Source of the DNA: Streptomyces phaeolivaceus
GTDB lineage: Bacteria > Actinomycetota > Actinomycetes > Streptomycetales > Streptomycetaceae
NCBI RefSeq assembly: GCF_009184865.1
Contig: NZ_CP045096.1
Location: 2,232,001-2,296,000 of the forward strand
DNA: 64,000 bases
Reading direction: 5' to 3'
The position numbers were made by a program, and so were the translations under genes. The notes under the pieces were generated by a model that ran no database searches, was not told where the DNA came from, and saw nothing but the letters and a program-made list of their open reading frames with translations. Positions 33,426 to 42,746 of this stretch are shown here, one piece after another. Each line of letters starts with the position of its first letter. Positions within the stretch are counted from its first letter, which is position 1.

Positions 33426-33902
33426 CTAAAGCATCCGCCGCATCGCCCGATGGGGTATCCCCGCGTCCAGGAACTCCGGCCCGTACGCCGCATACCCCAG
33501 GCGCTCGTAGAAACCCAGCGCGTGTGTCTGCGCCCCCAGGTCCACTCCGGTCAGCCCGCGCTCCCGGGCCGCCTCCTCGACCGCCCGCACCAGGGCGACC
33601 CCGACACCCAGCCCCCGGGCCTGCGCCACGACCGCGAGCCGCCCCAGGGACCCCACCCCGGGCGCCCCACCGGTCTTGCCGGCGGCGGCCTCCCCGTACA
33701 GCAACCGCCCGGCGCCGAGCGGCAGCCCGTCGTCCCGTACGGCCAGGACGTGCACGGCGTCGGCGTCGTACGTGTCGTACTCCAGGTCCTCCGGCACCCC
33801 CTGCTCGACGACGAAGACCTCCTTGCGCACCGCGAAGCACGCCTCGCGGTCACCGGGGTCATCGGCGACGCGCACCACATAGGACACCGGCGCCGGACTC
33901 AC
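33426..33902 (-). CDS. GNAT-family N-acetyltransferase
   Basis: The 158-residue product has the acetyl-CoA binding motif [20 protein letters not shown] followed by [14 protein letters not shown]. It has an N-terminal [20 protein letters not shown] resembling ElaA/YbbJ-type GNATs, and ends with [20 protein letters not shown]. The substrate amine is unknown. The GTG at 33902 overlaps the TGA of the RluD-type gene (GTGA), so the two are coupled; another GTG five codons later is possible. The longer open frame further upstream lies inside the rluD coding region. Confidence 0.88.
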   Translation of the reverse strand: MSPAPVSYVVRVADDPGDREACFAVRKEVFVVEQGVPEDLEYDTYDADAVHVLAVRDDGLPLGAGRLLYGEAAAGKTGGAPGVGSLGRLAVVAQARGLGVGVALVRAVEEAARERGLTGVDLGAQTHALGFYERLGYAAYGPEFLDAGIPHRAMRRML

Positions 33903-34843
33903 GCGTAGGTCTCCTCGCGCACCTTGTCGAGGGCCTTCTGCAGATCGGCGGGGTAGTCGCTCTCGAACTCGACCCAGCTCCCGTCCCCGGGGTGCTCGAA
34001 GCCGAGCCGCACGGCCTGCAGCCACTGGCGGGTGATACCGAGCCGCTTGGCGAGCGTGGGGTCGGCGCCGTACGTCAGATCGCCGACGCAGGGGTGCCGG
34101 TGGGCGGACATGTGGACGCGGATCTGGTGGGTGCGCCCGGTCTCCAGCTTGATGTCGAGCAGCGAGGCGGCCCGGAACGCCTCGATGAGGTCGTAGTGCG
34201 TGACCGACGGCTTGCCCTCGGCGGTGACGGCCCACTTGTAGTCGTGGTTGGGGTGCCGGCCGATGGGGGCGTCGATGGTGCCGCTCGTGGGGTCCGGGTG
34301 GCCCTGGACCAGCGCGTGGTAGCGCTTGTCGACGGTCCGCTCCTTGAACTGGCGCTTCAGGGAGGTGTACGCGTACTCCGACTTGGCGACCACCATCAGA
34401 CCCGAGGTGCCCACGTCGAGCCGGTGCACGATGCCCTGGCGCTCGGCGGCGCCGGACGTCGAGATGCGGTACCCGGCGGCGGCGAGTCCGCCGATGACGG
34501 TCGGCCCGGACCAGCCGGGGCTGGGGTGCGCGGCCACGCCGACCGGCTTGACGATCACGACCACGTCGTCGTCGTCGTGCACGATCTCCATGCCCTCGAC
34601 CGGCTCGGCGACGACCTGCACCGGCGCGGGCGCCTGGGGCATCTCGACCTCCAGCCAGGCCCCGCCGTGCACGCGCTCCGACTTGCCGACCACCGATCCG
34701 TCGACCGTGACCTTCCCCGCGGCGGCGAGCTCGGCGGCCTTGGTACGGGAGAAGCCGAACATGCGGGAGATGGCGGCGTCGACACGCTCGCCCTCCAGGC
34801 CGTCGGGCACGGGCAGGGTACGGATCTCGGGAATCGTGCTCAC
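33899..34843 (-). CDS. RluD/RluA-family 23S rRNA pseudouridine synthase
   Basis: The 314-residue protein has an N-terminal S4 RNA-binding domain ([37 protein letters not shown]). The synthase core has the catalytic Asp in [20 protein letters not shown], plus [20 protein letters not shown] and [19 protein letters not shown]. It makes pseudouridines in 23S rRNA helices; the exact sites cannot be read from the sequence. The GTG start gives [20 protein letters not shown]. It is followed by a coupled GNAT gene and preceded by lspA 88 bp upstream, the usual lspA-rluD order. Confidence 0.93.
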   Translation of the reverse strand: MSTIPEIRTLPVPDGLEGERVDAAISRMFGFSRTKAAELAAAGKVTVDGSVVGKSERVHGGAWLEVEMPQAPAPVQVVAEPVEGMEIVHDDDDVVVIVKPVGVAAHPSPGWSGPTVIGGLAAAGYRISTSGAAERQGIVHRLDVGTSGLMVVAKSEYAYTSLKRQFKERTVDKRYHALVQGHPDPTSGTIDAPIGRHPNHDYKWAVTAEGKPSVTHYDLIEAFRAASLLDIKLETGRTHQIRVHMSAHRHPCVGDLTYGADPTLAKRLGITRQWLQAVRLGFEHPGDGSWVEFESDYPADLQKALDKVREETYA

Positions 34844-34931
34844 CCGACGAGTATGCCGGACGGGTGACTCACCCCAGACCGCGCCTGTGGACAACTCCAG
34901 GCCCTCGCCGCTCCCTCCCGAACGAGCGGCG

Positions 34932-35543
34932 TCAGTCCTTGTGGACGGTCCCGTCGGGGTCCAGCCCGCGGAACGACAGCAGCACGATCAGGATGCCGCC
35001 GCACACGATGGCCGAATCCGCCAGGTTGAACACCGCGAAGCCCTTGGGCGCGATGAAGTCGACGACCGCGCCCTCGAAGACCCCCGGCGACCGGAAGATC
35101 CGGTCGGTGAGGTTGCCCAGCGCACCGCCGAGCAGCAGACCGAGCGCGATCGCCCAGGGCAGGCTGTAGAGCTTGCGGGCGAGCCGGGCGATCACCACGA
35201 TCACGATCGTCGCGATCACCGTGAAGATGATCGTGAAGGCCTCGCCGAAGCCGAAGGCCGCGCCCGCGTTGCGGATCGCCTCGAACTTCAGCCAGTCCCC
35301 GATGACCTCGATCGGCTCGTGGTGCTCCAGCTTCGCGACCACGATCATCTTGCTGACCAGGTCGAGCGCGTACGCCAGCGCGGCGACCCCGAACAGCACG
35401 GCGATCCGGCGCTTGCCGCGCGGTCGCGCGGTCGCGTCGGCCCGCTCCGCCACCGCACCGTTCTCGCCGTCGGACCGCTCCGGGTCGGCCCCGGCCGCGT
35501 CTGGAATGTCCGGCGTACCGATGATGCGCTCCGCCTCTGCCAC
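34932..35543 (-). CDS. lspA: Lipoprotein signal peptidase LspA (signal peptidase II)
   Basis: The 203-residue protein has four membrane segments after an unusually long acidic N-terminal extension of about 45 residues ([20 protein letters not shown]). The active-site motifs are [27 protein letters not shown] (first catalytic Asp) and [15 protein letters not shown] (second catalytic Asp). It cleaves prolipoprotein signal peptides in the membrane after lipidation. The lipoprotein encoded at 22828-23469 is a predicted client. It is followed by the RluD-type gene. Confidence 0.95.
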   Translation of the reverse strand: MAEAERIIGTPDIPDAAGADPERSDGENGAVAERADATARPRGKRRIAVLFGVAALAYALDLVSKMIVVAKLEHHEPIEVIGDWLKFEAIRNAGAAFGFGEAFTIIFTVIATIVIVVIARLARKLYSLPWAIALGLLLGGALGNLTDRIFRSPGVFEGAVVDFIAPKGFAVFNLADSAIVCGGILIVLLSFRGLDPDGTVHKD

Positions 35544-35624
35544 GTGAGTCCCTCAACCTAGGTTCCTGACTGAGGACAAAGGTACGACACGACCCGCGCG
35601 GACCAGGGGCTCAGGCGGTGATCG

Positions 35625-36464
35625 CTAGCGGCGTTCCTGCTTCTGCTTGCACTCCACGCACAGCGTGGCCCGGGGGAATGCCTGCATCCGTGCCTTTCCG
35701 ATCGCATTGCCGCAGTTCTCACAGAGCCCGTACGTGCCCGAGGCGAGCCGCTCCAGGGCGCGCTCGGTCTGGTCGAGCATCTCGCGCGCGTTGTGCGCGA
35801 GCGACAGTTCGTGCTCGCGCGTGATGTTCTTCGCCCCGGTGTCGGCCTGATCGTCTCCGGCACCGTCCCCGGAGTCCCGCATCAGGCCCGTGAGCGCCCG
35901 CTCGGAGGCCTCCAGCTCCGCCCGCAGCCGCATCGCCTCGGACTGCAGTTCCGTCCGGGCCTCGGCCACCTCGTCCGGGCTCCAGGGGTCCTCACCGGGG
36001 CGTACCGCCAGCTCGCCGGGCTTCACCGCGGCGGGTCGTGCCTTGGGGACGGCGGAGGGCTTCTTCTTCGCCGCCGTAGCCGTACCAGGAGTGTTCTTCG
36101 CAACCACCGTCGTGGCTCCCGTCGTCTCGGCGGCCTCGGCCGCGCCCGCCTTCTTGACCGTGCTCTTCTCGGCATTGGCAGAGGGGCTCTTCGCCGCGCT
36201 CTTCGTCGTGCTCTTCCCGGCCGTCGTCGTCTTCCCGGCGGTCGTCGCCTTCTTGGCGCTCGTCGTCTTCCTGACCGCGGCCTTCTTGGCCACCGCCCGC
36301 TTCGCCACCGCCCGCTTCGCCACCGCCTTCTTCGCCGCCGTCTTCCTGCCGGCCGCCTTCTCCGCCGCGGCCTTCTCGCCCTCGTCTCCGCCGTCCCCGC
36401 CGCCGGAGGCCACCGTGGATCTACCGGACGCCGACTGCTGTACGGCGGTCTTCTTCGCCACCAT
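35625..36464 (-). CDS. DksA/TraR-type zinc-finger protein with histone-H1-like N-terminal half
   Basis: This 279-residue protein has two different parts. Residues about 1-160 are Lys/Ala/Thr-rich with AAKK-like repeats (AVAKRAVAKRAVAKKAAVRK), like bacterial H1/HU tails. Residues about 170-279 form a DksA/TraR module: a coiled-coil hairpin with EVAEARTELQSEAMRLRAEL, a long helix ARE-MLDQTERALERLASGTY, and a C4 zinc finger CENCGNAIGKARMQAF then CVEC. DksA-type proteins enter the RNA polymerase secondary channel; the basic tail could bind DNA. The ATG start has AGGGG about nine bases upstream; the frame runs further but not with this composition. Confidence 0.85.
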   Translation of the reverse strand: MVAKKTAVQQSASGRSTVASGGGDGGDEGEKAAAEKAAGRKTAAKKAVAKRAVAKRAVAKKAAVRKTTSAKKATTAGKTTTAGKSTTKSAAKSPSANAEKSTVKKAGAAEAAETTGATTVVAKNTPGTATAAKKKPSAVPKARPAAVKPGELAVRPGEDPWSPDEVAEARTELQSEAMRLRAELEASERALTGLMRDSGDGAGDDQADTGAKNITREHELSLAHNAREMLDQTERALERLASGTYGLCENCGNAIGKARMQAFPRATLCVECKQKQERR

Positions 36465-36743
36465 GGCCGCGGCCCCTTCACATATTGTGATCTTGCACGC
36501 GAATCGTGCTGGGACGATAAATCGACCCGAGTCGCGCGGCAACGGGGCGGACCACCCATTTTGCCCGCCCCACGACCGTCGCGCGGCGAGCCTGCAAGCG
36601 TTGTGCCCAGCTCCCCGCCGGGTATTCCGCCGCGCCGGTCGTCCCAGGATCCGGACGCCCGACCCGCTCCATTCGGGTCACCCCGCAGGTCACCGCGCCC
36701 CCGGAAAACCGGTCCGCCGCTGTCGGTGCGGCGCCGTACACTG
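36465..36743. promoter_or_regulatory. Divergent promoter region between the DksA-like gene and the ileS leader
   Basis: About 280 bp without a gene, holding promoters for both directions. A TACACT hexamer at 36737-36742 is a plausible -10 for the ileS leader, but no good -35 lies at the right spacing. CACATATTGTG (36480-36490) next to the DksA-like gene is a short imperfect palindrome that could bind a regulator of that gene. Nothing else is recognisable. Confidence 0.4.
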
Positions 36744-37056
36744 GGCGGAGCGAGAAGCGTGGATGGGGACGAGTAGCGTCGTACGCAGCCCAGAGCGACC
36801 CGGGGACGGTGGAAGCCCGGGGGCGAGCGCGATGTGAAGATCACCCCGGAGCCGCCGGAAGAAAGCCGAAGCCCCTGTCGCAGTCCCTGGGGCACGGCGA
36901 GTAGACCCGGTATCGCGACCTCAATGAGGGGGCTCACCGGCGCGTACGGCGCACAGGAGGGCCAAGGAGGGTGGTACCGCGGGAGCGCGCCGCACACGGC
37001 GTACGAAGGATCGAAGCTCTCGTCCCTCCGACGGAAGGCAGCAAGTCCGTTGGAGG
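36744..37056 (+). promoter_or_regulatory. Translational T-box riboswitch leader of ileS (ultrashort stem I)
   Basis: The T-box consensus GGGTGGTACCGCG is at 36969-36981. Upstream, CCGGT (36907-36911) pairs with ACCGG (36936-36940), and CCTC (36919-36922) with GAGG (36926-36929). Together they make a very short stem I whose internal loop carries the isoleucine specifier ATC at 36912-36914, with AGTA just before at 36900-36903. GGAGGG (36966-36971) can pair with CCCTCC (37024-37029) to form the antisequestrator. Alternatively 37025-37035 pairs with 37046-37056 in an 11-bp hairpin that hides the ribosome binding site GGAGG (37052-37056). Uncharged tRNA-Ile should therefore switch translation on. 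This class is known for actinobacterial ileS. A further structured segment, 36744-36896, precedes the core. Confidence 0.9.
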
Positions 37057-37066
37057 AAGCCCGCTC

Positions 37067-40000
37067 ATGACAGAGCCGACGTACCGCCAGGTGCCCGCCC
37101 AGGTCGATCTGCCCGCGCTCGAGCACGCGGTGCTCGACTTCTGGCGCGATCAGAAGATCTTCAACAAGAGCCTGGAGCAGTCCGAGGGCCGCCCCGAGTG
37201 GGTGTTCTACGAAGGCCCGCCCACCGCCAACGGCATGCCGGGCGCCCACCACATCGAGGCGCGCGTCTTCAAGGACGTCTTCCCCCGCTTCCGCACGATG
37301 CGCGGCTACCACGTCGCCCGCAAGGCCGGCTGGGACTGTCACGGCCTCCCCGTGGAGCTGGCGGTCGAGAAGGAGCTGGGCTTCAACGGCAAGAAGGACA
37401 TCGAGGCGTACGGCATCGCCGAGTTCAACGCCAAGTGCCGCGAGTCCGTGACCCGGCACACCGACGCCTTCACCGAGCTGACGACCCGCATGGGTTACTG
37501 GGTCGACCTCGACGACGCCTACCGGACCATGGACCCCGAGTACGTGGAGTCCGTCTGGTGGTCGCTCAAGGAGATCTTCGACAAGGGTCTGCTGGTCCAG
37601 GACCACCGCGTCGCCCCCTGGTGCCCCCGCTGCGGCACCGGCCTGTCGGACCACGAGCTGGCGCAGGGCTACGAGACGGTCGTCGACCCCTCGGTCTTCG
37701 TCCGTTTCCCGCTCACCTCCGGTCCGCTCGCCGGTGAGGCCGCGCTCCTGGTGTGGACGACCACGCCGTGGACGCTGGTGTCCAACACCGCGGTCGCCGC
37801 CCACCCCGAGGTGACCTATGTGGTCGCCACGGACGGCACCGAGAAGCTCGTCGTCGCCGAGCCGCTCGTCGCCAAGGCGCTCGGCGAGGGCTGGGAGACC
37901 ACCGGTCAGACCTTCACCGGCGCCGAGATGGAGCGCTGGTCGTATCAACGTCCGTTCGAGCTGGTGGAGTTCCCGGAAACGGCGCATTTCGTCGTCAACG
38001 CCGAATACGTCACCACCGAGGACGGTACGGGCCTGGTCCACCAGTCCCCCGCCTTCGGCGAGGACGACCTCAAGGTCTGCCGCGCGTACGGCCTTCCCGT
38101 GGTGAACCCCGTCCGCCCCGACGGCACGTTCGAGGAGGACGTCCCGCTGGTCGGCGGCGTCTTCTTCAAGAAGGCGGACGAGAAGCTCACCGAGGACCTC
38201 CAGAGCCGCGGTCTGCTCTTCCGGCACATCCCGTACGAGCACAGCTACCCGCACTGCTGGCGCTGCCACACCGCGCTCCTCTACTACGCGCAGCCGTCCT
38301 GGTACATCCGCACCACCGCCGTCAAGGACCGTCTCCTCCAGGAGAACGAGAAGACCAACTGGTTCCCGGACTCGGTCAAGCACGGCCGCTTCGGCGACTG
38401 GCTGAACAACAACATCGACTGGGCGCTGTCCCGCAGCCGCTACTGGGGCACCCCTCTGCCGATCTGGCGCTGCGAGGAGGGCCACCTCACCTGCGTGGGC
38501 TCCCGCGAGGAGCTGACCCGGCTCTCCGGCACCGACCAGTCACAGCTGGACCCGCACCGCCCGTTCATCGACGCGGTCACCTTCCCCTGCCCCCAGGACG
38601 GCTGCTCCACGACGGCCACGCGCGTCCCGGAGGTCATCGACGCCTGGTACGACTCGGGTTCGATGCCGTTCGCGCAGTGGGGCTACCCGTACAAGAACAA
38701 GGAACTCTTCGAGTCCCGCTACCCGGCCCAGTTCATCAGCGAGGCCATCGACCAGACCCGCGGCTGGTTCTACACGCTGATGGCCGTCGGCACCCTGGTC
38801 TTCGACAAGTCGTCGTACGAGAACGTCGTCTGCCTCGGCCACATCCTCGCCGAGGACGGCCGCAAGATGTCCAAGCACCTGGGCAACATCCTCCAGCCCA
38901 TCCCGCTCATGGACCAGCACGGCGCCGACGCCGTCCGCTGGTTCATGGCGGCCGGCGGCTCCCCCTGGGCGGCCCGCCGCGTCGGCCACGGCACCATCCA
39001 GGAGGTCGTCCGCAAGACGCTCCTCACGTACTGGAACACGGTCGCCTTCCAGGCCCTGTACGCGCGCACCTCGAACTGGGCCCCGTCCGCGGCGGACCCG
39101 GCCCCGGCCGACCGCCCGGTCCTGGACCGCTGGCTGCTGTCCGAGCTGCACGCCCTCACCGACCAGGTCACCGGCGCCCTGGAGGCCTACGACACCCAGC
39201 GCGCCGGCAAGCTCCTCTCGGCCTTCGTCGACGATCTGTCCAACTGGTACGTACGCCGGTCGCGTCGCCGCTTCTGGCAGGGCGACAAGGCCGCGCTGCG
39301 CACCCTGCACGAGGTCGTCGAGACGGTCACCAAGCTGATGGCCCCGCTGACCCCGTTCATCACCGAGCGGGTCTGGCAGGACCTGATCGTGCCGGTCTCC
39401 CCGGGCGCCCCGGAGTCGGTGCACCTGGCCGCCTGGCCGGAGGCGGACCTCTCCGCGATCGACCCCGAGCTGTCGAAGCAGATGGTCCTCGTGCGCCGTC
39501 TGGTGGAGCTGGGCCGCGCCACGCGCGCGGAGTCGGGCGTCAAGACCCGCCAGCCCCTGTCGCGCGCCCTGGTGGCCGCCACGGGCTTCGACGCCCTCGA
39601 CCCCGAGCTGCACGCGCAGATCACGGAGGAGCTCAACGTCAGCTCGCTGGCGTCGCTGAGCGAGGTCGGCGGCAGCCTGGTGGACACCACCGCCAAGGCC
39701 AACTTCCGCGCCCTGGGCAAGCGGTTCGGCAAGCGCGTCCAGGACGTGGCCAAGGCGGTGGCGAACGCGGACGCGGCGGCCCTGTCCCTGGCCCTGCGCG
39801 AGGGCACGGCCTCGGTCGAGGTCGACGGCGAGACAGTCGCCCTCGCCCCGGACGAGGTCATCATCACGGAGACCCCGCGCGAGGGCTGGTCGGTGGCCTC
39901 CGACTCCGGTGCCACGGTCGCCCTCGACCTGGAGATCACCGAGGAGCTCCGCCGCGCGGGCCTCGCCCGGGACGCGATCCGCCTCATCCAGGAGGCCCGC

Positions 40001-40210
40001 AAGAACAGCGGCCTCGACGTCGCCGACCGTATCGCCCTGCGCTGGACGGCGACGGACCCGGCGGTGACCGCCGCGCTGACCGAACACTCGGCGCTGATCG
40101 CGGACGAGGTCCTGGCAACGGACTTCGCGACCGGCGAGGCCGACGACACCTACGGCACGCCCTTCACGGACGAGCCCCTCACCCTGACCTTCCGCCTGCG
40201 CAAGGTCTGA
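37067..40210 (+). CDS. ileS: Isoleucyl-tRNA synthetase IleS (type 2, GxHH signature)
   Basis: A class I synthetase of 1047 residues. The ATP-binding signature reads GPPTANGMPGAHHIEARVFK, so Gly59-Ala-His61-His62 stands where most class I enzymes have His-x-Gly-His. The second signature is EDGRKMSKHLGNILQP. An editing (CP1) domain lies between (LLVWTTTPWTLVSNTAVAAH), and cysteine pairs CPRC and CWRC may bind zinc. The tRNA-binding DALD-type helical region and the C-terminal domain follow. The long form with KMSKH is the eukaryote-like IleRS2 type. The ATG is ten bases after GGAGG, which the T-box leader can sequester. A strong terminator follows. Confidence 0.96.
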   Translation: MTEPTYRQVPAQVDLPALEHAVLDFWRDQKIFNKSLEQSEGRPEWVFYEGPPTANGMPGAHHIEARVFKDVFPRFRTMRGYHVARKAGWDCHGLPVELAVEKELGFNGKKDIEAYGIAEFNAKCRESVTRHTDAFTELTTRMGYWVDLDDAYRTMDPEYVESVWWSLKEIFDKGLLVQDHRVAPWCPRCGTGLSDHELAQGYETVVDPSVFVRFPLTSGPLAGEAALLVWTTTPWTLVSNTAVAAHPEVTYVVATDGTEKLVVAEPLVAKALGEGWETTGQTFTGAEMERWSYQRPFELVEFPETAHFVVNAEYVTTEDGTGLVHQSPAFGEDDLKVCRAYGLPVVNPVRPDGTFEEDVPLVGGVFFKKADEKLTEDLQSRGLLFRHIPYEHSYPHCWRCHTALLYYAQPSWYIRTTAVKDRLLQENEKTNWFPDSVKHGRFGDWLNNNIDWALSRSRYWGTPLPIWRCEEGHLTCVGSREELTRLSGTDQSQLDPHRPFIDAVTFPCPQDGCSTTATRVPEVIDAWYDSGSMPFAQWGYPYKNKELFESRYPAQFISEAIDQTRGWFYTLMAVGTLVFDKSSYENVVCLGHILAEDGRKMSKHLGNILQPIPLMDQHGADAVRWFMAAGGSPWAARRVGHGTIQEVVRKTLLTYWNTVAFQALYARTSNWAPSAADPAPADRPVLDRWLLSELHALTDQVTGALEAYDTQRAGKLLSAFVDDLSNWYVRRSRRRFWQGDKAALRTLHEVVETVTKLMAPLTPFITERVWQDLIVPVSPGAPESVHLAAWPEADLSAIDPELSKQMVLVRRLVELGRATRAESGVKTRQPLSRALVAATGFDALDPELHAQITEELNVSSLASLSEVGGSLVDTTAKANFRALGKRFGKRVQDVAKAVANADAAALSLALREGTASVEVDGETVALAPDEVIITETPREGWSVASDSGATVALDLEITEELRRAGLARDAIRLIQEARKNSGLDVADRIALRWTATDPAVTAALTEHSALIADEVLATDFATGEADDTYGTPFTDEPLTLTFRLRKV

Positions 40211-40229
40211 CCGACAGCGAGCACAGCAA

Positions 40230-40267
40230 AGGGCGGGGCCCCGGATGAAAATCCGGGGCCCCGCCCT
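40230..40267. terminator. Strong bidirectional terminator between ileS and divIVA
   Basis: A 17-bp perfect stem (40230-40246 with 40251-40267) is capped by a GAAA tetraloop. It lies between the convergent stops of ileS (40210) and divIVA (40303), with AAA on the 5' side on the plus strand. Confidence 0.92.
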
Positions 40268-40302
40268 GAACGCTGCCGACGCCTACGGCGTACCAGTATT
40301 CG

Positions 40303-41586
40303 TCAGTTGTCGTCCTCGTCGATCAGGAACCCACGCATCGGCGAAGGAGCCTGCCCCATCGGGGAGGGACCCTGCGGCCGGACCGGAGCCATCGGCTGGG
40401 TCATGGCCGGCGACATCTGCTGCTGACCGCCGTAGGACGGCGCGGCCGGAGCAGGGGCGCCCATACCGCCACCCATGCCTCCGCCCATACCGCCCGGGTT
40501 GCCGCCGTACGACGGGGCGCTCGCGCCGGCCGGGGCCATGGAGGGCGCCGGGGACGGCGGCAGCGACGCGGTCGCCGGGGTGCGCGGCGGAGCCAGCGAG
40601 TCGTCCGCCTGGGTCTCCAGCTGACGCAGCTGCGACTCCAGGTACGACTTCAGACGCGTGCGGTACTCGCGCTCGAAGCCACGCAGATCCTCGACCTTGC
40701 GCTCCAGCGTGGCGCGGGCGGACTCCAGGGAGCCCATCGCGACGCGGTGCTTCTCCTGCGCGTCCCGCTCCAGCGCGTCGGCCTTGGCACGGGCGTCCCG
40801 CTCCAGACCCTCGGCGCGGCTACGGGCCTCACCGACGATCTTGTTGGCCTCGGAACGGGCCTCGGCGATCGCCTGGTCGGCGGTCTGCTGGGCCAGCGAG
40901 AGCACGCGCGCGGCACTGTCGCCGCCGGGGCCCTGACCGGGGCCGCCCATGGGACCACCCATGGGGCCGCCCATCGGGCCACCCATCTGCTGCTGCATCT
41001 GAGGCTGACCGCCCATGGGACCCTGGCCCATCTGGCCCTGGCCCATCTGCGGCTGCATCTGGCCCTGACCCATGGGGCCCTGGCCCATCGGTCCCTGACC
41101 CATCGGGCCGGGACCCTGCTGCCCTTGGCCACCGGGGCCCGCGGGCAGCTGCGGAGCACCGCTCGGCAGCTGGGGCGGGCCACCCATGGGGCCCCCCATC
41201 TGCTGCGGCGGGCCCGATATCCCAGCGGGTACGGGTCCACCGGGACCGCGCATACCCTGTTGCTGCATACCGCCCTGTTGCTGCATACCGCCCTGTTGCT
41301 GCATGCCGCCGGGCTGCATGCCACCTTGCTGCATGCCGCCCTGCTGCATGCCGCCCTGCTGCTGGTCCTGAGGCTCCGGAGGCTTGCGCATGTTCTGCTG
41401 GTTCTGGGCAGCAGCGCGCGTGGCCGCGGCCAGTTTGGCGCGCAGGTCCTCGTTCTCGCGGAGCAGGCGCGTCAGTTCGGCTTCGACCTCGTCGAGGAAG
41501 GCATCGACCTCGTCCTCGTCATAGCCTTCTCGGAGGCGGACGGTCGTGAACTGCTTGTTCCGCACGTCCTCGGGGGTCAACGGCAT
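40303..41586 (-). CDS. divIVA: DivIVA, polar growth determinant
   Basis: The 427-residue protein has the DivIVA membrane-binding domain at the N-terminus ([40 protein letters not shown]). A first coiled coil follows, then a long Gln/Gly/Met/Pro low-complexity segment (about residues 72-220, with GGMQQ and MGQGP repeats). A second coiled coil comes next ([20 protein letters not shown] through [20 protein letters not shown]), then a Gly/Ala/Pro tail ending GFLIDEDDN. In Streptomyces DivIVA marks hyphal tips and recruits the wall machinery for apical growth; it is essential there. It is the last gene of the ftsZ-side cluster, 52 bp after the YggT gene. Confidence 0.96.
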   Translation of the reverse strand: MPLTPEDVRNKQFTTVRLREGYDEDEVDAFLDEVEAELTRLLRENEDLRAKLAAATRAAAQNQQNMRKPPEPQDQQQGGMQQGGMQQGGMQPGGMQQQGGMQQQGGMQQQGMRGPGGPVPAGISGPPQQMGGPMGGPPQLPSGAPQLPAGPGGQGQQGPGPMGQGPMGQGPMGQGQMQPQMGQGQMGQGPMGGQPQMQQQMGGPMGGPMGGPMGGPGQGPGGDSAARVLSLAQQTADQAIAEARSEANKIVGEARSRAEGLERDARAKADALERDAQEKHRVAMGSLESARATLERKVEDLRGFEREYRTRLKSYLESQLRQLETQADDSLAPPRTPATASLPPSPAPSMAPAGASAPSYGGNPGGMGGGMGGGMGAPAPAAPSYGGQQQMSPAMTQPMAPVRPQGPSPMGQAPSPMRGFLIDEDDN

Positions 41587-41638
41587 CTCTTCACCTCAAC
41601 GTAGTCATCGGCAGTCGGCAAGACCGGATCGTCCACAG

Positions 41639-41929
41639 TCAACTCGCGAGCCCACCCACGATGCTGATCAGGATGTAGACGATGATCATCAGTACGAAGA
41701 AGGACAGGTCGAGCGCCACGCCCCCGAGACGCAGCGGCGGGATGAACCGCCGCAGAAGCTTGAGCGGTGGATCAGTGACAGTGTAGGTGGCCTCCAGAAC
41801 GACCACCATGGCCTTGCCGGGTTGCCACGAGCGGGCGAACTGGAACACGTAGTCCATGACCAGCCGGAAGATCAGCACGATGAGGAAACACATCAGAGCG
41901 ACCCAGAGCACTTGCCAAACCACGCTCAT
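41639..41929 (-). CDS. YggT-family membrane protein (YlmG-like)
   Basis: This 96-residue protein has two membrane segments, VLWVALMCFLIVLIFRLVMD and LDLSFFVLMIIVYILISIVG. Between them is the conserved YggT loop including DPPLKLLRRFIPPLRLGG. The family is linked to cell division and, in plastids, nucleoid distribution. Its position between sepF and divIVA is the standard ylmD-H arrangement of Gram-positives. Confidence 0.93.
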   Translation of the reverse strand: MSVVWQVLWVALMCFLIVLIFRLVMDYVFQFARSWQPGKAMVVVLEATYTVTDPPLKLLRRFIPPLRLGGVALDLSFFVLMIIVYILISIVGGLAS

Positions 41930-41979
41930 GATCCGTGCTTCCCTCTCCCCTGTCTCATTCCTTGTTCCGGTCCTGCGTC

Positions 41980-42621
41980 TCAGCTCTGGTTGAAGAACCC
42001 GCCCTCTGCGATACGGGCCTTGTCCTCCGCCGTGACATCGACGTTAGCAGGCGACAACAGGAACACCTTCTGCGTCACCCGCTCGATGCTGCCGTGAAGA
42101 CCAAACACCAAACCGGCCGCAAAGTCGACAAGTCGCTTCGCATCTGTGTCGTCCATCTCGGTCAGATTCATGATCACCGGGGTGCCCTCACGGAAGTGTT
42201 CCCCGATGGTACGGGCCTCGTTGTAGGTCCGGGGGTGCAACGTGGTGATCCGGTAAGGCTCTCGCTCGGACACGACCTTGGGCATGATCACCGGTGCGTT
42301 CTTCTCCAGACTCGAACGTTCTTGTGTGATGGACGCCACGGGCGCGATCCGGGCGGGTCGCACCGATTCCGCGGGGAGCGAAGTGGCGTGCGACACCGGT
42401 TCGCGCTGCACCGGGGGCTGCACCACTCGTACCGATTCGTCCCTTTGGGACTGATGTGACTGGTGGGGCTGGTGCACCGGTTCATGCCGGCGGTGATCCC
42501 GCTCGGGCTCCGGGTCGAGTTCGGGCTCGAAGTCGTCATCGGGGTCGAAACCCCTGCCGTCGTACCCATCGTCCTCCACGAGGCCGAGGTAGACCGCCAT
42601 CTTGCGCATCGCGCCGGCCAT
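41980..42621 (-). CDS. sepF: Cell division protein SepF
   Basis: SepF (213 aa) anchors FtsZ to the membrane; actinobacteria use it in place of FtsA. The N-terminal amphipathic helix is [21 protein letters not shown] long acidic then His/Gln-rich linker follows, and then the SepF core from about residue 120: [60 protein letters not shown] and [14 protein letters not shown]. The ATG start gives the membrane-binding helix at once; the upstream frame lacks it. Confidence 0.96.
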   Translation of the reverse strand: MAGAMRKMAVYLGLVEDDGYDGRGFDPDDDFEPELDPEPERDHRRHEPVHQPHQSHQSQRDESVRVVQPPVQREPVSHATSLPAESVRPARIAPVASITQERSSLEKNAPVIMPKVVSEREPYRITTLHPRTYNEARTIGEHFREGTPVIMNLTEMDDTDAKRLVDFAAGLVFGLHGSIERVTQKVFLLSPANVDVTAEDKARIAEGGFFNQS

Positions 42622-42746
42622 GCTCTGAGTCCTCCGCTCTGTGGTGGATCGACGACTTCCCAAGTGCCCGCGATCCACGAGGTCGTTGCGCCCGCCTCTC
42701 GACGGAATGACCATATTTTCTGCTGTGGTCCGACTTCTTGGCGACG

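Noticed and set aside
30884..34867. A 1327-codon plus-strand open frame across the SDR, antiporter, GNAT and rluD genes
   Set aside because: It is antisense to four well-supported genes and encodes Pro/Arg/His-rich low-complexity sequence.
36023..38485. A long minus-strand frame spanning the DksA-like gene, the leader and part of ileS
   Set aside because: It crosses the T-box leader and runs antisense to ileS; no protein-family motif is present.
41180..41375. CRISPR-like short repeats
   Set aside because: They are the coding repeats of the DivIVA Gln/Gly/Met linker, without unique spacers.
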